A program made the position numbers and the translations under genes. The notes beneath the pieces are model-generated. The model made no database searches and had not been told where the DNA came from. It saw nothing but the letters and a program-made list of their open reading frames with translations. Source: Heterobasidion occidentale (Eukaryota; Basidiomycota; Agaricomycetes; Russulales; Bondarzewiaceae). Taken from it: 64,000 bases of DNA. Shown piece after piece: positions 1 to 10,143 of this stretch; position 1 is the stretch's first letter, and the number at the start of each line of letters is the position of its first letter. The stretch is taken from assembly GCA_039111635.1 (NCBI GenBank), contig JBCAQO010000014.1, positions 1 through 64,000 on the forward strand. Direction: 5' to 3'.

Positions 1-117
1 AACCTAACCTAACCTAACCTAACCTAACCTAACCTAACCTAACTAACAACCTAACCTAAAACCTAACCTAACCTAACCTAACCTAACCTAACCTAACCTA
101 ACCTAACCTAACCTGGA
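1..117. repeat. Telomere repeat array (CCTAA)n / TTAGG
   Basis: The window opens with about 23 head-to-tail copies of the pentamer AACCT, reading C-rich strand 5' to 3' inward, as expected of the left end of a chromosome. Bases 41-62 are slightly irregular (AACTAACAACC, then CCTAAAACC). The implied G-strand unit is TTAGG, one G shorter than the TTAGGG usual in fungi. There is no gene in it. It marks a true or nearly true chromosome end in the assembly. Confidence 0.95.
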
Positions 118-597
118 CCGGCGTGAGTGCTTTAGCCCCTTCATTGCGTGCGATGCTGACCAGTTGGCATTAGACTGGTAGGATACCCGAGATCTTTGTC
201 TTCGAGGCCCAGCAGGGCTGCTTTGCGCCTGGTATGCAACGCGGGGTGCGGGACACGATGATGAAAAACGGGGGGGATGTCCGATGGACTCAATGGAACC
301 GGACAAGGTGCGAATGGGGCGAAGCACTGACGATGAACTCGGTCCTGACCTTGGAACGGGGCGAGCATACCGTCCTGGGGCGGCTGGAGGGAGCGACCCA
401 ATGCCAGGACTTGGGTAAAGCCATCCAGTGGGCAGATGTGTCGTTGGTGGGCCCCGCGGAGGGTGCCTCGTCGGACCAGGACAAAGTGGCAGACATGGCC
501 TCCACTCCGGAGTAGGGAGGCACAGTGCGAGTCACCAGAAGATTCGGGCTCCAGCAGAGACTTTCGGACCAGGCCTGTTTATGTATCCTCTCATTTT

Positions 598-690
598 CTG
601 TCATGTTGTCTTCGTTACTACTGCTCTCGATCGTGTGTTAGTTCTTTCTTGCGACCGCTGTCGTGTTCTCCTTATTGGTACTGCAAACAT
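598..690 (+). repeat. Copy 1 of a diverged ~90-bp subtelomeric duplication
   Basis: This segment (TGTTGTCTTCGTTACTACTG ... TTGGTACTGCA) matches 2104-2195 in the same orientation with scattered substitutions, by eye about three quarters identical. It records a duplication within the subtelomere. No coding meaning is evident. Confidence 0.6.
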
Positions 691-1132
691 GACTTGATTG
701 ATTGGTGTGGACGTTGAACAAGGATTCTTGAGCGCTAACGATACGACAAATACAAAGGTGTGAGCTCATTAGATTCCACAGTCCACCACAGACGACTAGG
801 GCCAGGCCTACAGAGAGCCGACGTCGCAGACGACTAAGGCCAGGCCTACAGATCGCGGACATCGCAGATGACTCGGGTTGGGCTTATGGGGTAAGAATGT
901 CTCAGACGACTTGTTCCTCAACCCATGTATTAGCTCACAACGTTTCATGGCACGGGAAATGGGACGGCTCAGATGCAGAGCCATGTTTGGACAAGGCGCT
1001 ATGGCATGAAAGTTCATGCGGAAACAGTACGTCCTCAGCCTATGTCAAGTAAACAACTTTTCAAATTTGCTGATGCATTTCAGTAGGTATTTACATGTTG
1101 CGTGAACAAAATATCAGAACTCCAGGTATAAT

Positions 1133-1345
1133 GTGCGCGACATTGGAAAACGACACGCAACAGACCTCACAAGTCTTGCTCGAGCAATCGTGTTCTCCAA
1201 TATTTTTCGCAGAAGACCACCTTTGCTTCTCCGTATTCCAGTGCGCCCATACTCTGCCGCATCCTCGCCACCACCAACTCTAGACTCGGGTGAGCAAGTC
1301 ATCTACCACAAGCTCACCGAACGGTTCAAGCTCTTCGAGCTGCTC
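1133..1345 (+). pseudogene. Possible truncated BolA-like mitochondrial protein exon
   Basis: The conceptual protein has a basic, Arg/Leu/Ser-rich N-terminus (SNIFRRRPPLLLRIPVRPYS) like a mitochondrial presequence, followed by SGEQVIYHKLTERFK. That resembles the start of the BolA fold in fungal BOLA3-type proteins, which act in mitochondrial iron-sulfur cluster delivery. The conserved middle of BolA (the GGCG..Y segment and the histidine motif) does not follow in any frame nearby, so this would be a 5' fragment only. The match is by memory of the family and short. It may be coincidence. Confidence 0.3.
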
Positions 1346-2103
1346 GTCTTTCACCGCCTCTTGAACACGAACTCAATATTCGTCGAACGCGGCGGTAGAA
1401 GGTACAACTCAAACGAGCCACCAAAAGGTAGGTGTTGAAGCCGAATCAGTCAGTGTTGCACAACGACGACGGACGTCTTCGTCGGTTTGAACATCTGTAG
1501 GTCTCACCACTGTCGCTTGCATGTCGAGACGAGCTCGCGAGGCGGCTCTTTTTATGGATGTAAGTTTTCTCTAGATCTAATACGATGATGTACTAACGAT
1601 ACAACGTTGTATTACTGCGAAAAAGGGGCCGCAAGAACCGTACACCGACCCTCGGCTGTGGTGGGCGCACCCGTCGCAATACAGCAGACAATTAATCAAA
1701 AAAAGAGAAATCGAACAGACTGTACTGGAGTTTTTTCGGTACTTGGCGGGAAGGGGAGTAGTAGGGGCAAGCGAGGTCGTGATTAAGTAAGTTCTGTTGT
1801 TGACTACGTTGTGTTGGCGATACTGATCTTACTAGCTCAACTAAGCACCAATCGTACCCGCGCCGCAAGCAAGGGCGCGAGCCGTCCCACCACCACAAGC
1901 GTGCGCACAAGTATTTTGACCGCCGCGACCATGTGCAAGTTGCCGTGTACGGAAGCGACGGTGAGGGATGGAGTGTGTTATCCCCAAAAGGTGTGTTATG
2001 GCGGGAGCTCCATATCCCAGAAGATCGAGAGGAGTGGGACGTTGTCGTGTTCTTGGAGGGTTAAAAATAGCGTGTCCGGCTTGAGAGTGGTTTGTACTCA
2101 TTG

Positions 2104-2195
2104 CTGTCGTGTTGTCTTCATTGCTACTGCTCTCATTCTTGTATCACTTATTTCTTGTGACCGCTGTTGTATTCTCTAGGTTGGTACTGCATTAG
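2104..2195 (+). repeat. Copy 2 of the diverged ~90-bp subtelomeric duplication
   Basis: Partner of 598-690. Shared blocks are GTTGTCTTC, TACTGCTCTC, TTTCTTG, GACCGCTGT and TTGGTACTGCA, in the same order and spacing. Confidence 0.6.
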
Positions 2196-2814
2196 TTCAG
2201 CAGACTGGGGGACGGTAACAACTCACCAGGTACATTTTGAGGTTTTTCGTGCGAGCACGGATCCAATCGTCAATCGGGGGACTAAGACACACGGGCCCAA
2301 GATTGAGCACCGGGAATGTAAACAGTGCGTGTTCCATATCCACTGAACCACTTTTCTGATGGCAATTTGGTTACATAGCATTGGCAGCACGCTTCGGGAT
2401 GTGTACGGCTGGCATCTAGGGATGTTCAGGGGGGCATGAATCGGCTGGTCCGTCGTCTTTTTGTTTTTGTTTCGCTTGTGAGTCTTTCATCACTCGTGGC
2501 TGGTTCGTTCTGCTTCGTTGATGGTGTCCTATGTCATGTCAGTGCTTTCTTGGATCTCGTTAGTGCTGTGTATTGAAATATAGACCCTGCTCGTCGGTCG
2601 TTCCGAGCTTCGCTGGTGAGTGCTTTTAATGCATATTACTCACCGGATCTCACTCATTGATGCTGTCATATGGTATATTACACCTCTAATATCTCTCGCT
2701 TCTTTTTTTACTCTCTGAGATGTTCTTGCTTTTTGTCAGTGATGCAGAGTCTGCGTGTCTATTGTCCGCATCCCGCATCCTTGTATGGATGGTCAGGCAC
2801 GTCGATGACACATT

Positions 2815-4690
2815 CTCTAGAGTTGTGGGCCGTCTGTGACGGCCGCATGTTGCCTGTGATGGCTGCTAGTCGTCTGTGATGGCCACATGCTCGATCTGTT
2901 GTCTGAGCACCTTGCCCGTTGTCTTTGACAGACGCATAGTATCTAAGAGGGCTGCATGTCGTCTGAGATGGCTACCAGCTGTCTGAGACGGTCGCAAGTC
3001 ACCTGTGATAGCTGCCAGTCGTCTGCGACACCCATATGGGCCGTCTGTTGTCTGAGCACCTCTGTGACATCTGCATACTATCTCAGACGGCCACATCTCA
3101 CCTGTGACGGCTGCGTACTGTCTGAGATGGCTGCATATCGTCTGAGATGCCTGCCGGTTGTCTGTGATGCCCGCCGGTTTTCTGTGATGGCTGCATGTTG
3201 CCTGCAATAGCTGCCGGTCGTCTGCAACAGCCTCATAGTCCGTCTGTTGTCTGAGCACCTCGCTGGTTGTCTGCGACGGCCGCGTAATATCTAACACGGC
3301 TGCATGTTGTCTGAGATGACTGGCAGTCATCTGCGATGGCTGCATAGTGTCTGAGACATCTGCATGTCGTCTGAGATGCACGTAGGTCGTCAGTGACGAC
3401 CTCATCCTGCCTGCAATGAATGCCGGTCGTCTGAGACATCTGCGTGTCGTCTGCCACGGCCGCACACTGTCTGAGACGTCTGCGTGTAGTTAAAGAAGCC
3501 GGTTGTCTGCGGCGGCAGTATGCTGTCTCAGACGTCTGTGTGCCATTAGAGCAGCAGGTCGTCTGCGACGGCCGCACACTGCCTCAGACTTCTGCGTGTC
3601 GTCAGAGAAGCAGGTCGTCTGCAGCGGCTGCGCACTGTCTCAGACGTCCACGTGTCGTCTGAGATGCAGGCAGGTGCCCAATGCATTCATGGCCACCGGC
3701 AGACGTGACCTGCCTATAGGGCGTCTCCGTCGTCAGTGACGGCCTCATCCTGCCTGTAATGACTGCCGGTCGTCTGAGATGTCTGGGTGTCGTCTGAGAC
3801 GGCCGCACACTGTCTCAGACGTCTGCGTGTCGTTAGAGAAGCAGGTCGTCTGCGACGGCCGCACACCGTCTCAGACGTCTGTGTATCGTTAGAGAAGCAG
3901 GTCATCTACAGTGGCCAAATATTGTCTCAGACATCCGCGTGTCGTCTGAGATGCAGGCAGATCGTCAGTGACGGTCTCATCCTGCCTGCAATGACTGCCG
4001 GTCATCTGAGACGTTCGCGTGTCGTCTCAGATGCACACAGGTCGTCAGTGACGACCGCATCCTGCCTGCAACAACTACCAGTCGTCTGAGACATCCGCGT
4101 GTCATCTTAGACGTCCCTGTGTTGTCTGAGATGCATGCAGGTTGTCTGTGACGGCTGCACACTGTCTCAGACGTCCGCGTGTCATCTGAGATGCAGGCAG
4201 GTCGTCAGTGACGACCTCATCCTTCCTGCAATGACTGCTGGTCATCTGGGACATCCGCGTGTCGTCTGAGATACACGCAGGTCGTCTTCGAGGGCTGCAC
4301 ACTGTTTTAGACGTCCGCATGTTGCATGAGATGCACGCAGGTCGTCTGAAATGACTTCCGGTCATCTGAGACGTCCGCGTTTTGTCTACGACGTCCCCAT
4401 GTCGTCTGACATGCACGTAGGTTGTCTCCGACAGCTGCACACTATATGAGATGTCTGCCAGTTGTCTAAGACATCTGCATGTCGTATGACGGCTGCACGC
4501 TGTGTTGAGATGCACACAGGTTGTCTGCGAGGGCCGCACACTGTATAAGATGTCTGCCAGTCATCTAAGATGTCCGAGTGTCATCTGAGATGCACACAAC
4601 TTGTCTGCAACAGCCACACACTAACTGATGTCCACATGTCATCTGAAATGCATGCAGATGGTCTGTATAGTGTCCGAGACAGTTGCATGT
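2815..4690. repeat. Degenerate palindrome-rich minisatellite (GTCTGAGAC units)
   Basis: About 1.9 kb of imperfect tandem units of roughly 20-26 bp built on GTCGTCTGAGACGNCYGCNT. The core CGTCTGAGACG or CGTCTCAGACG is an odd palindrome and recurs dozens of times in both orientations. A higher-order unit including CGTTAGAGAAGCAGGTCGTC recurs around 3480-3900. Several frames stay open because the units are short, but the conceptual proteins are only repeats. Isolated units of the same family reappear at 5890-6030 and 6860-6920. Confidence 0.85.
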
Positions 4691-4699
4691 TGTCTGAGA

Positions 4700-5390
4700 T
4701 AGCTACCTTGCCTGCCTCCTTGCCTGCCTCCTTGCCTGCCTCCTCATGTGCCTCCTCATGTGCCTCCTCATGTGCCTCCTCACGTGCCTTCTCACGTGCC
4801 TCCTCACGTGCCTCCTCATGTGCCTTTTCGGATGCCTCCTCGCCTGCCTCCTCACGTGCCTCCTCACGTGCCTTCTCACCTGACTCCTCACCTGCCTTCT
4901 CACCTGACTCCTCACCTAGTCTCTCACTTGGCTCCTCACCTGGCCTCTCACCTAGCCTCTCACCTGGTCTCTCACCTGCCTCCTTACCTGGCCTCTCACC
5001 TAGCCTCTCGCCTGCCTCCTCACCTAGCCTCTCACCTGGCCTCTCACCTGCCTCCTCACCTGGCCTCTCGCCTGCCTCCTCACCTAGCCTCTCACCTGCC
5101 TCCTCACCTGGCCTCTCACCTGGCCTCTCACCTGGCCTCTCGCCTGCCTCCTCACCTAGCCTCTCACCTGCCTCCTCACCTGGCCTCTCACCTGCCTCCT
5201 CACCTAGCCTCTCACCTGCCTCCTCACCTGGCCTCTCACCTGCCTCCTCACCTGGCCTCTCGCCTGCCTCCTCACCTAGCCTCTCACCTGCCTCCTCACC
5301 TAGCCTCTCACCTCTCCTCACCTGGCCTCTCACCTGCCTCCTCACCTAGCCCCTCACCTAGCCTCTCACCTAGCTCCTCACCTACCTAAC
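4700..5390. repeat. CCTCACCTG-type minisatellite, copy A
   Basis: About 690 bp of 12-bp units (CTGCCTCCTCAC, CTGGCCTCTCAC, CTAGCCTCTCAC). Long frames are open on both strands and in several phases, giving low-complexity Ser/Pro/Leu or Glu/Gly/Arg strings. This is what a 12-bp repeat does, so I do not call a gene. The array runs into a unique tail at 5380-5443 that is repeated at 7138-7201. Confidence 0.85.
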
Positions 5391-5443
5391 ATCTCGGATT
5401 TTTTTCGTCTCACCTACCATCCGCCTACCACCTCTTATAACCT
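5380..5443 (+). repeat. 64-bp tail of the minisatellite module, copy A
   Basis: The segment from CCTACCTAACATCTCGGATT to CCTCTTATAACCTAA is nearly identical to 7138-7201, with only a few substitutions. Each copy sits immediately after a CCTCACCTG array, so array plus tail behaves as one duplicated module. Confidence 0.8.
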
Positions 5444-5449
5444 AACCGA

Positions 5450-5884
5450 ATGAACGAAAGAGAATAGACTGAAGATCCTCAGCCTATTCTATGGGCCTTA
5501 TATACTGTATAGGGTATAGGGTAAGAGTCCGTGTGCTTCTCCAGGTTTCCATCCTAGGAGAGCTGTGGTCGCCGTCTTCCTTATCGGCGCCTACTCTTGT
5601 ACTTCTCCAGTCGCACTGATCCATCATGGTGCGACGAGGTGCTTACCCGTAAGCCCTAAGCCCATGGCATGTGAATGCCTCCCTTATTACTGTGTGAACT
5701 TCGTAAGCCTCATGTCCCTCTCATATAGCCTCTACCGATGTCTTGAAGAACCATCGGTCTTGTCGGCTCCTAAGGACATGCCGAATACCTTGGTGTACGC
5801 TCCGTAGTGGAGCCGCCTAGCATGTGATGCTTGATCCATCGGTTAGACCGGCCGTGAAGGGCCCCGATCGGTCAAGTCATAACA
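5450..5884 (-). mobile_element. Truncated solo LTR of the Ty3/gypsy element, inverted
   Basis: This is the reverse complement of roughly the first 435 bp of the LTRs at 29761-30381 and 39907-40526. It ends in GGTCAAGTCATAACA, the complement of the LTR start TGTTATGACTTGACC. It includes the TATA-containing stretch (CCTTATATACTGTATAGGG). The other LTR end is missing, cut at about LTR position 437 where the sequence turns into the minisatellite tail region. The remaining sequence is close to both intact LTRs but has its own substitutions. It is a relic of an earlier insertion of the same family. Confidence 0.9.
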
Positions 5885-6028
5885 GCCGCTGCCCGACGTC
5901 TGGGACGTCCCCCCCCTCGTCTGGTGTGAACACAAGGCGTCTGCGACGACCGCATGACGTCTGAGACGTTGCATCTCGTCTAGGATGCAGGCAGGCCGTC
6001 TGTGACGACTGCCTGATGTCTGAGACGT

Positions 6029-6517
6029 TGTTAGGACCGCGTCCTAACACGTGCTTCGCACGTGAGTGGATGGGCTGGTCAAGTGCTTCGGACTTGCTGC
6101 AGACTCGGACCGCTTTCCATGACTCCTTACCATTTACATGCTGATGCATGAACGCTGACTTCTGGTTCCTGATTCTTGATGTGGACAGACATTGGTTCCT
6201 GACCCCCGTTCCTGGTTCTTGATTGATCAAAGATGTGGATAGACATTAGTGATCGGATTACTATATTTGGTTATATGGCAGGTCGATGAGGTATTCTAGC
6301 TTACGGATCTCGATCGTTGACTTCGGTACCTGAGAAGCGCACGGACCAGATCTGGATCCTGCCCTAGACACTTCTGTACGTAAATAGCCGAGATGAGCTT
6401 CTAAGAAGCTCAGCTCGTTCACCTGTAATACACTCGATCTCTGCACTGCACCCGGCGTCTGGCTACCTTCCTAGCCCACGCTTCGTGATCTCTGTCAGAT
6501 CTGAGAAACTCCTTACA
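6029..6517 (+). mobile_element. Possible solo LTR of an unrelated element
   Basis: A stretch opening with TGTTAGGACC and closing with CTCCTTACA has the TG...CA ends of an LTR and lies inside minisatellite sequence. No second copy is in the window and I see no clear target duplication, so this rests on end sequence and context only. Confidence 0.25.
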
Positions 6518-6929
6518 CGGTCTGACGAAGCACTGGACTCGTCTCCCTTCCCCCCCTCCCTCTACTCATCCGCTTCTACACCGGGCTAGCTGCCTTCCGC
6601 GTTCTCAGTTGGACACCCCCTCGTGTCATCTGTTGGACGGGAGAAGATCATCCGGTTCCTGCTCATCATCGAGAAGACCTCGAAGATCACCTTCTCAATC
6701 TCTTCGAGAACAAAGCCGACAGCGACCCCGAGTTCCTCGAAAGAGCCCAAAGACGATCCATCGTCTTCATCCATTGGAGTCTACGACTATACGAACCAGT
6801 GGAGGTTTAGCCTAGGGACCCCTTCGTGCATCGGTGCACGTGATAGGTCTCCGACCTAACAGACGTCGCGTCTCGTCTCAGACGACTGCTAGTCGTCAGA
6901 GACGTCCTCATATCACCAGAAATGGCTGC

Positions 6930-7201
6930 ACTCTCTCACCTCGCCTCTCACCTGACTCCTCCACTCTTTCCTCGCCTACATTCTTACCTAGCCTCTTACC
7001 TAGTCTCTCACCTGCCTCCTCACCTGGCCCCTCACCTACTCACCTAGCCTCTTACCTGCCCCCTCACCTAGCCTCTCACCTACCTCCTCACCTGCCTCCT
7101 CACCTGGCCCTCACCTGGCCTCTCACCTGGCTCCTCACCTACCCAACATCTTGGATTTCTTTCGCCTCACCTACCACCCGCCTACCACCTCTTATAACCT
7201 A
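6930..7201. repeat. CCTCACCTG-type minisatellite, copy B, with 64-bp tail
   Basis: A shorter second array of the 12-bp family seen at 4700-5390, again preceded by GTCTGAGAC-type units (6860-6920) and followed by the same tail (7138-7201). The order palindromic units, CCTCACCTG array, tail is therefore present twice, which indicates a segmental duplication in the subtelomere. Confidence 0.8.
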
Positions 7202-7427
7202 AGCTCCTCGTTGGTCATGTCGACAATCTCTGCGGGAAACAATCAGCACTCGTAACGAAGGAGAACGACGGACACCACTCACTCTTGTTTGGATCCATAG
7301 CGGGAGAGAACAGTTCACGAGAAGTAGTAGTAAGAGTGCACGAGAGGTGGTAGTAAGAAAGCGCAAGTAACTTGTCGATGGGGATGAGTTGAGGAGAGAT
7401 GGGAAAACGAAAAGAGGGGATCCTTTT

Positions 7428-8260
7428 AGGCCCCGTGAAGCTCCTATGAGGGTTTCCCGGAAAATTGGCATATTTGAGGGTGAAAATTGGCCAAATCCTT
7501 CCCCATTTTAAGCATTTTTTTGGCTGGAATTGCGCTATGTTTCCCGGCTTTTAGCATTTTTGTGCCCAATTTGAGCTTGGGTCTGTGGTGTTTACTGAAT
7601 CGTTTTGTCTCAAGTGAGGCTCAGTAAAAGTAAAATCGGAAATTCAAGTGAATGTCATGCCCAGTCACAAAACTGGGCTTTTGTCATGTATCCATCAAGA
7701 ATGCGGTGCAGAAGTCATGTGAAAGTTGTGTCCAATTTTGGAAGTTTATGACTTTTACATGACTTTCTGCGCCACGTTCTTGACAGATATATGACAAAAG
7801 CCTAGTTTCGTGACTGGGCATGACGTTCACTTGAATTTCTGTTTTTACTGAGTCTCTCCCTGCCCGAATCCCACCAAATTGTGCTTCTAATACAGGCTTG
7901 ACACTAGATTGGCATGTGCAGCGGTCTTACTCCCCTAATACACCATGTCAAAAACCAAATAAAGATTTTGAGTACTACTCTTGATGCCTTCAGCACTCAT
8001 ATTCAAAACCTGTGCAAGCCATGCACAGACTTTCTAATGTTTTCTTCTGATTTGAGAGAGGAAATTGATGCCGCAGGGCTCTGTTCGCTGATTTACAGTC
8101 TCGAACTGAGCGTGACAAAGCGTGACAAGTATGACAAATTGTGACCATCCTTCCCGGTTTTAGCATATTTTATGAGCAAGATGTCCAAAAAGTTAGCATT
8201 TTTCTGACCTATTTTGGGGTATGTTGACCGGGAAACCTTCATAGGAGCTTCACGGGGCCT
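7428..8260. mobile_element. 833-bp non-autonomous TIR transposon (MITE-like) with 8-bp TSD
   Basis: The ends are inverted repeats of about 33 bp (AGGCCCCGTGAAGCTCCTAT at the left, its complement at the right) with one mismatch. They are flanked by an exact 8-bp direct repeat ATCCTTTT at 7420-7427 and 8261-8268. An 8-bp duplication suits the hAT superfamily; a 9-bp reading, as in Mutator, is just possible because the next base is also A. No transposase frame is present. Short open frames such as 7914-8144 are not coding. It contains a large foldback (7620-7852). Its right end lies about 190 bp upstream of the N-acetyltransferase start. Confidence 0.9.
7620..7852. repeat. Foldback: ~108-bp imperfect inverted repeat inside the MITE
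   Basis: CTCAGTAAAAG at 7620 pairs with TTTTTACTGAG ending at 7852. The arms continue through AAATTCAAGTGAA, GTCATGCCCAGTCAC and GGCTTTTGTCAT to a centre near 7736, by eye about 85 percent complementary. Transcription across it would give a long hairpin. It may be a second small element nested in the MITE. Confidence 0.85.
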
Positions 8261-8451
8261 ATCCTTTTACATAAGAGTCTCGAGTGGAACATAGTCCGTG
8301 GATATCTAACGATCTCACACTGCCTCGTTTTGGGGACGTGTGTCTCATGACCCGTCTGCAGTCCCTAGTCTGCATCCAAACTTCAAGTCGAATCGATATA
8401 TACCGGCGGCAACTGATGACCTCTCCCTCGCACTGCCATGTTGAACCGATT

Positions 8452-9734
8452 ATGTATACAAAAAGTGGAAGGCTCCTCGATGATGCCTACATACGCCTCC
8501 TTCCCTCACCATATAGTGCCCATCAAGTCACAGCTTATCTCCTGAAAATCAGGTACCCTATACGAGGCCTTGATTCCTCTCGATTCTCACCAACGCTCGA
8601 GAACCTCCGCGCGATCGTGCTCTTGCACATCATCGCGTTCCCGCTTGATAATACGGACCTGCACTAGTGTGTCTATTCTCGCAGACTTTCTATTCGCAAT
8701 TCGATATATGTGTTGTGCTTCAGCACAAAGGAGCATCATATGGAGGTTGCGCCTGCCGGCATGTACGACCGAATGGTGCTCCACGACAAGGGCAGCTACT
8801 GCTTCGGCATGAACGGGTTGTTACATGGCATGCTACGTGGATTGGGCTACCGGTGTGTCCATTAGTCGGTATGCGCTCTCACGACGGATCCCAATGCATG
8901 CACAGTGTGTACGCCGCCGCCGCACGCGTCATTGTTTCTGGACCGAGTCCCTCTTACACACCGCTCTCGCACCTAGTCTTGTTCGTGCAGCCCCATCCGC
9001 ACTCAACAGAGACTTACGTTGTGGACGTTGGCTTCGGTGGATCTGGTCCGATCAGACCCATGTTATTCAGCGATGGTAATGAACACCCAGATGACATTGT
9101 CTGGGGTTCGCTTCCCCCAGAAAGGCACAGGATGGTCAGAGCGGGGTATCCGACCAGCAGTCTCGGTAACACCTCTTCCTCTAAATTGCGCGGGCATAGC
9201 TAGACAACTTCAATAGAGACGCGCGAAGGGTCGGGGCGAGCGCCATTGCGGGATTGGCATATGCAAGTCACCCACACGCCGCTTCGCTCACCTGAGGCGG
9301 AATGGACGACGTTGTACACGTTCTCCGAGGCCGAATTCTTTCAGACAGACATTGAAGCCGCGTCATTTGAGGTATCAACTCGCTCCTCACTCTTTCAAAG
9401 CACAGTCGTATGCATGCGCACATTCGAAGTGACGATCGACGACATTCACGGTCTATCAATCTTCGACGAAAATCAGGACAGAGAATTGCGAGCGGCTGAA
9501 AGAGAATGCGCCAAAGGGACTAGGTGGACTGGGAAGTGGGTTCTAGGTGAAGACGGGACGACGGTGAGCAGGAGAATCGGAGATAAGAGAATTGATGTAC
9601 AAAATCTAGAAAGTGAAGTGGCGAGAGTAAGAGTTCTGAAGGACGAGTTCCACGTGGCACTGGAGGATGGGGACGAAAGGTGGATTGTGGGGAAGGACGC
9701 CGCGTTGAGAGTGTCAGACCGCGGCGGCAAGTAA
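8452..9734 (+). CDS. Arylamine N-acetyltransferase
   Basis: A cytosolic acetyl-CoA-dependent N-acetyltransferase for arylamines and hydrazines. In fungi the family is known for detoxifying aromatic amines of plant or environmental origin. Four exons (8452-8666, 8724-8852, 8906-9165, 9217-9734) with GT-AG introns of 51-57 nt give 373 residues in a continuous frame. The Cys-His-Asp triad is visible: Cys98 in GSYCFGMN, His137 in SHLVLFVQP, Asp155 in VVDVGFGG. Other family marks are SGRLLDDAYIRLL at the N-terminus, PTLENLRAIVL and FPLDNTDLHY before the cysteine, and EWTTLYTFSEAEFF in the C-terminal half. I chose ATG 8452 because family similarity begins there; the frame stays open to an ATG at 8284. 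It is the first intact gene from the telomere, and a MITE sits just upstream. It converges with the ATP synthase gene. Confidence 0.9.
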
Positions 9735-10143
9735 ACTTCTCGGAATGGCAGGCCTGACGATTGCCAGCGGTCGCCCCGCATATAGTAGTCGTAGTATCCC
9801 TATTCAAAAATAGAGGAGTGCGGAAGTGGCAGTTGATAGATCTCAGATGCGCGATGATTTCGCAGGTTCGAGGTTGCTGAAGCTCGTGTGAGAAGGCATA
9901 TGGCATGAGCCGGTCGAGTGACGAAGGCGACCCAGCTTATGATGCTCGACTACCTTGCAGCGCGGATAGTACATCAGCGGGAGTGACGGACGTCTATTCG
10001 GACTATCGTCGCCATGCAGCCGCTCGCACATTGTTGATGATGTCTAAAACGACACATTCATGCACACGCGAAGAAAAAAGTGTTTGAATATCTAGGTGAA
10101 TACAACACAAAGAAATCTCCTCCCTCTCCCCAAAGACTGTCGT
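9735..10143. other. Intergenic, convergent 3' ends
   Basis: Lies between the 3' ends of the N-acetyltransferase (+) and ATP synthase subunit f (-) genes. I see no domain-bearing frame, repeat or RNA here. Confidence 0.6.

Larger units (their letters stand above)
118..2660. other. Subtelomeric sequence without an intact gene
   Basis: I see no intact gene here. It holds a short tandem repeat of period 38 (about 789-890, units starting CAGACGAC), two diverged copies of a ~90-bp segment (598-690 and 2104-2195), and a possible truncated BolA-like exon near 1133-1345. Open frames are short, overlap on both strands and show no recognisable domain. This is typical of decayed subtelomeric DNA. Confidence 0.6.

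Noticed and set aside
2815..4690. CRISPR-like appearance of short repeats
   Set aside because: The genome is eukaryotic, units are degenerate and contiguous, and there are no unique spacers or cas genes.
4570..5349. Open frames of 210-260 codons on both strands
   Set aside because: They are translations of a 12-bp minisatellite; open in several phases and both strands, with low complexity and no domain.
7914..8144. 76-codon frame in the MITE
   Set aside because: Lies within a non-coding TIR element, with no domain and part of repeat sequence.
9905..10087. 60-codon plus-strand frame between the N-acetyltransferase and ATP17
   Set aside because: No domain, no neighbours that extend it, lies in a convergent 3' spacer.
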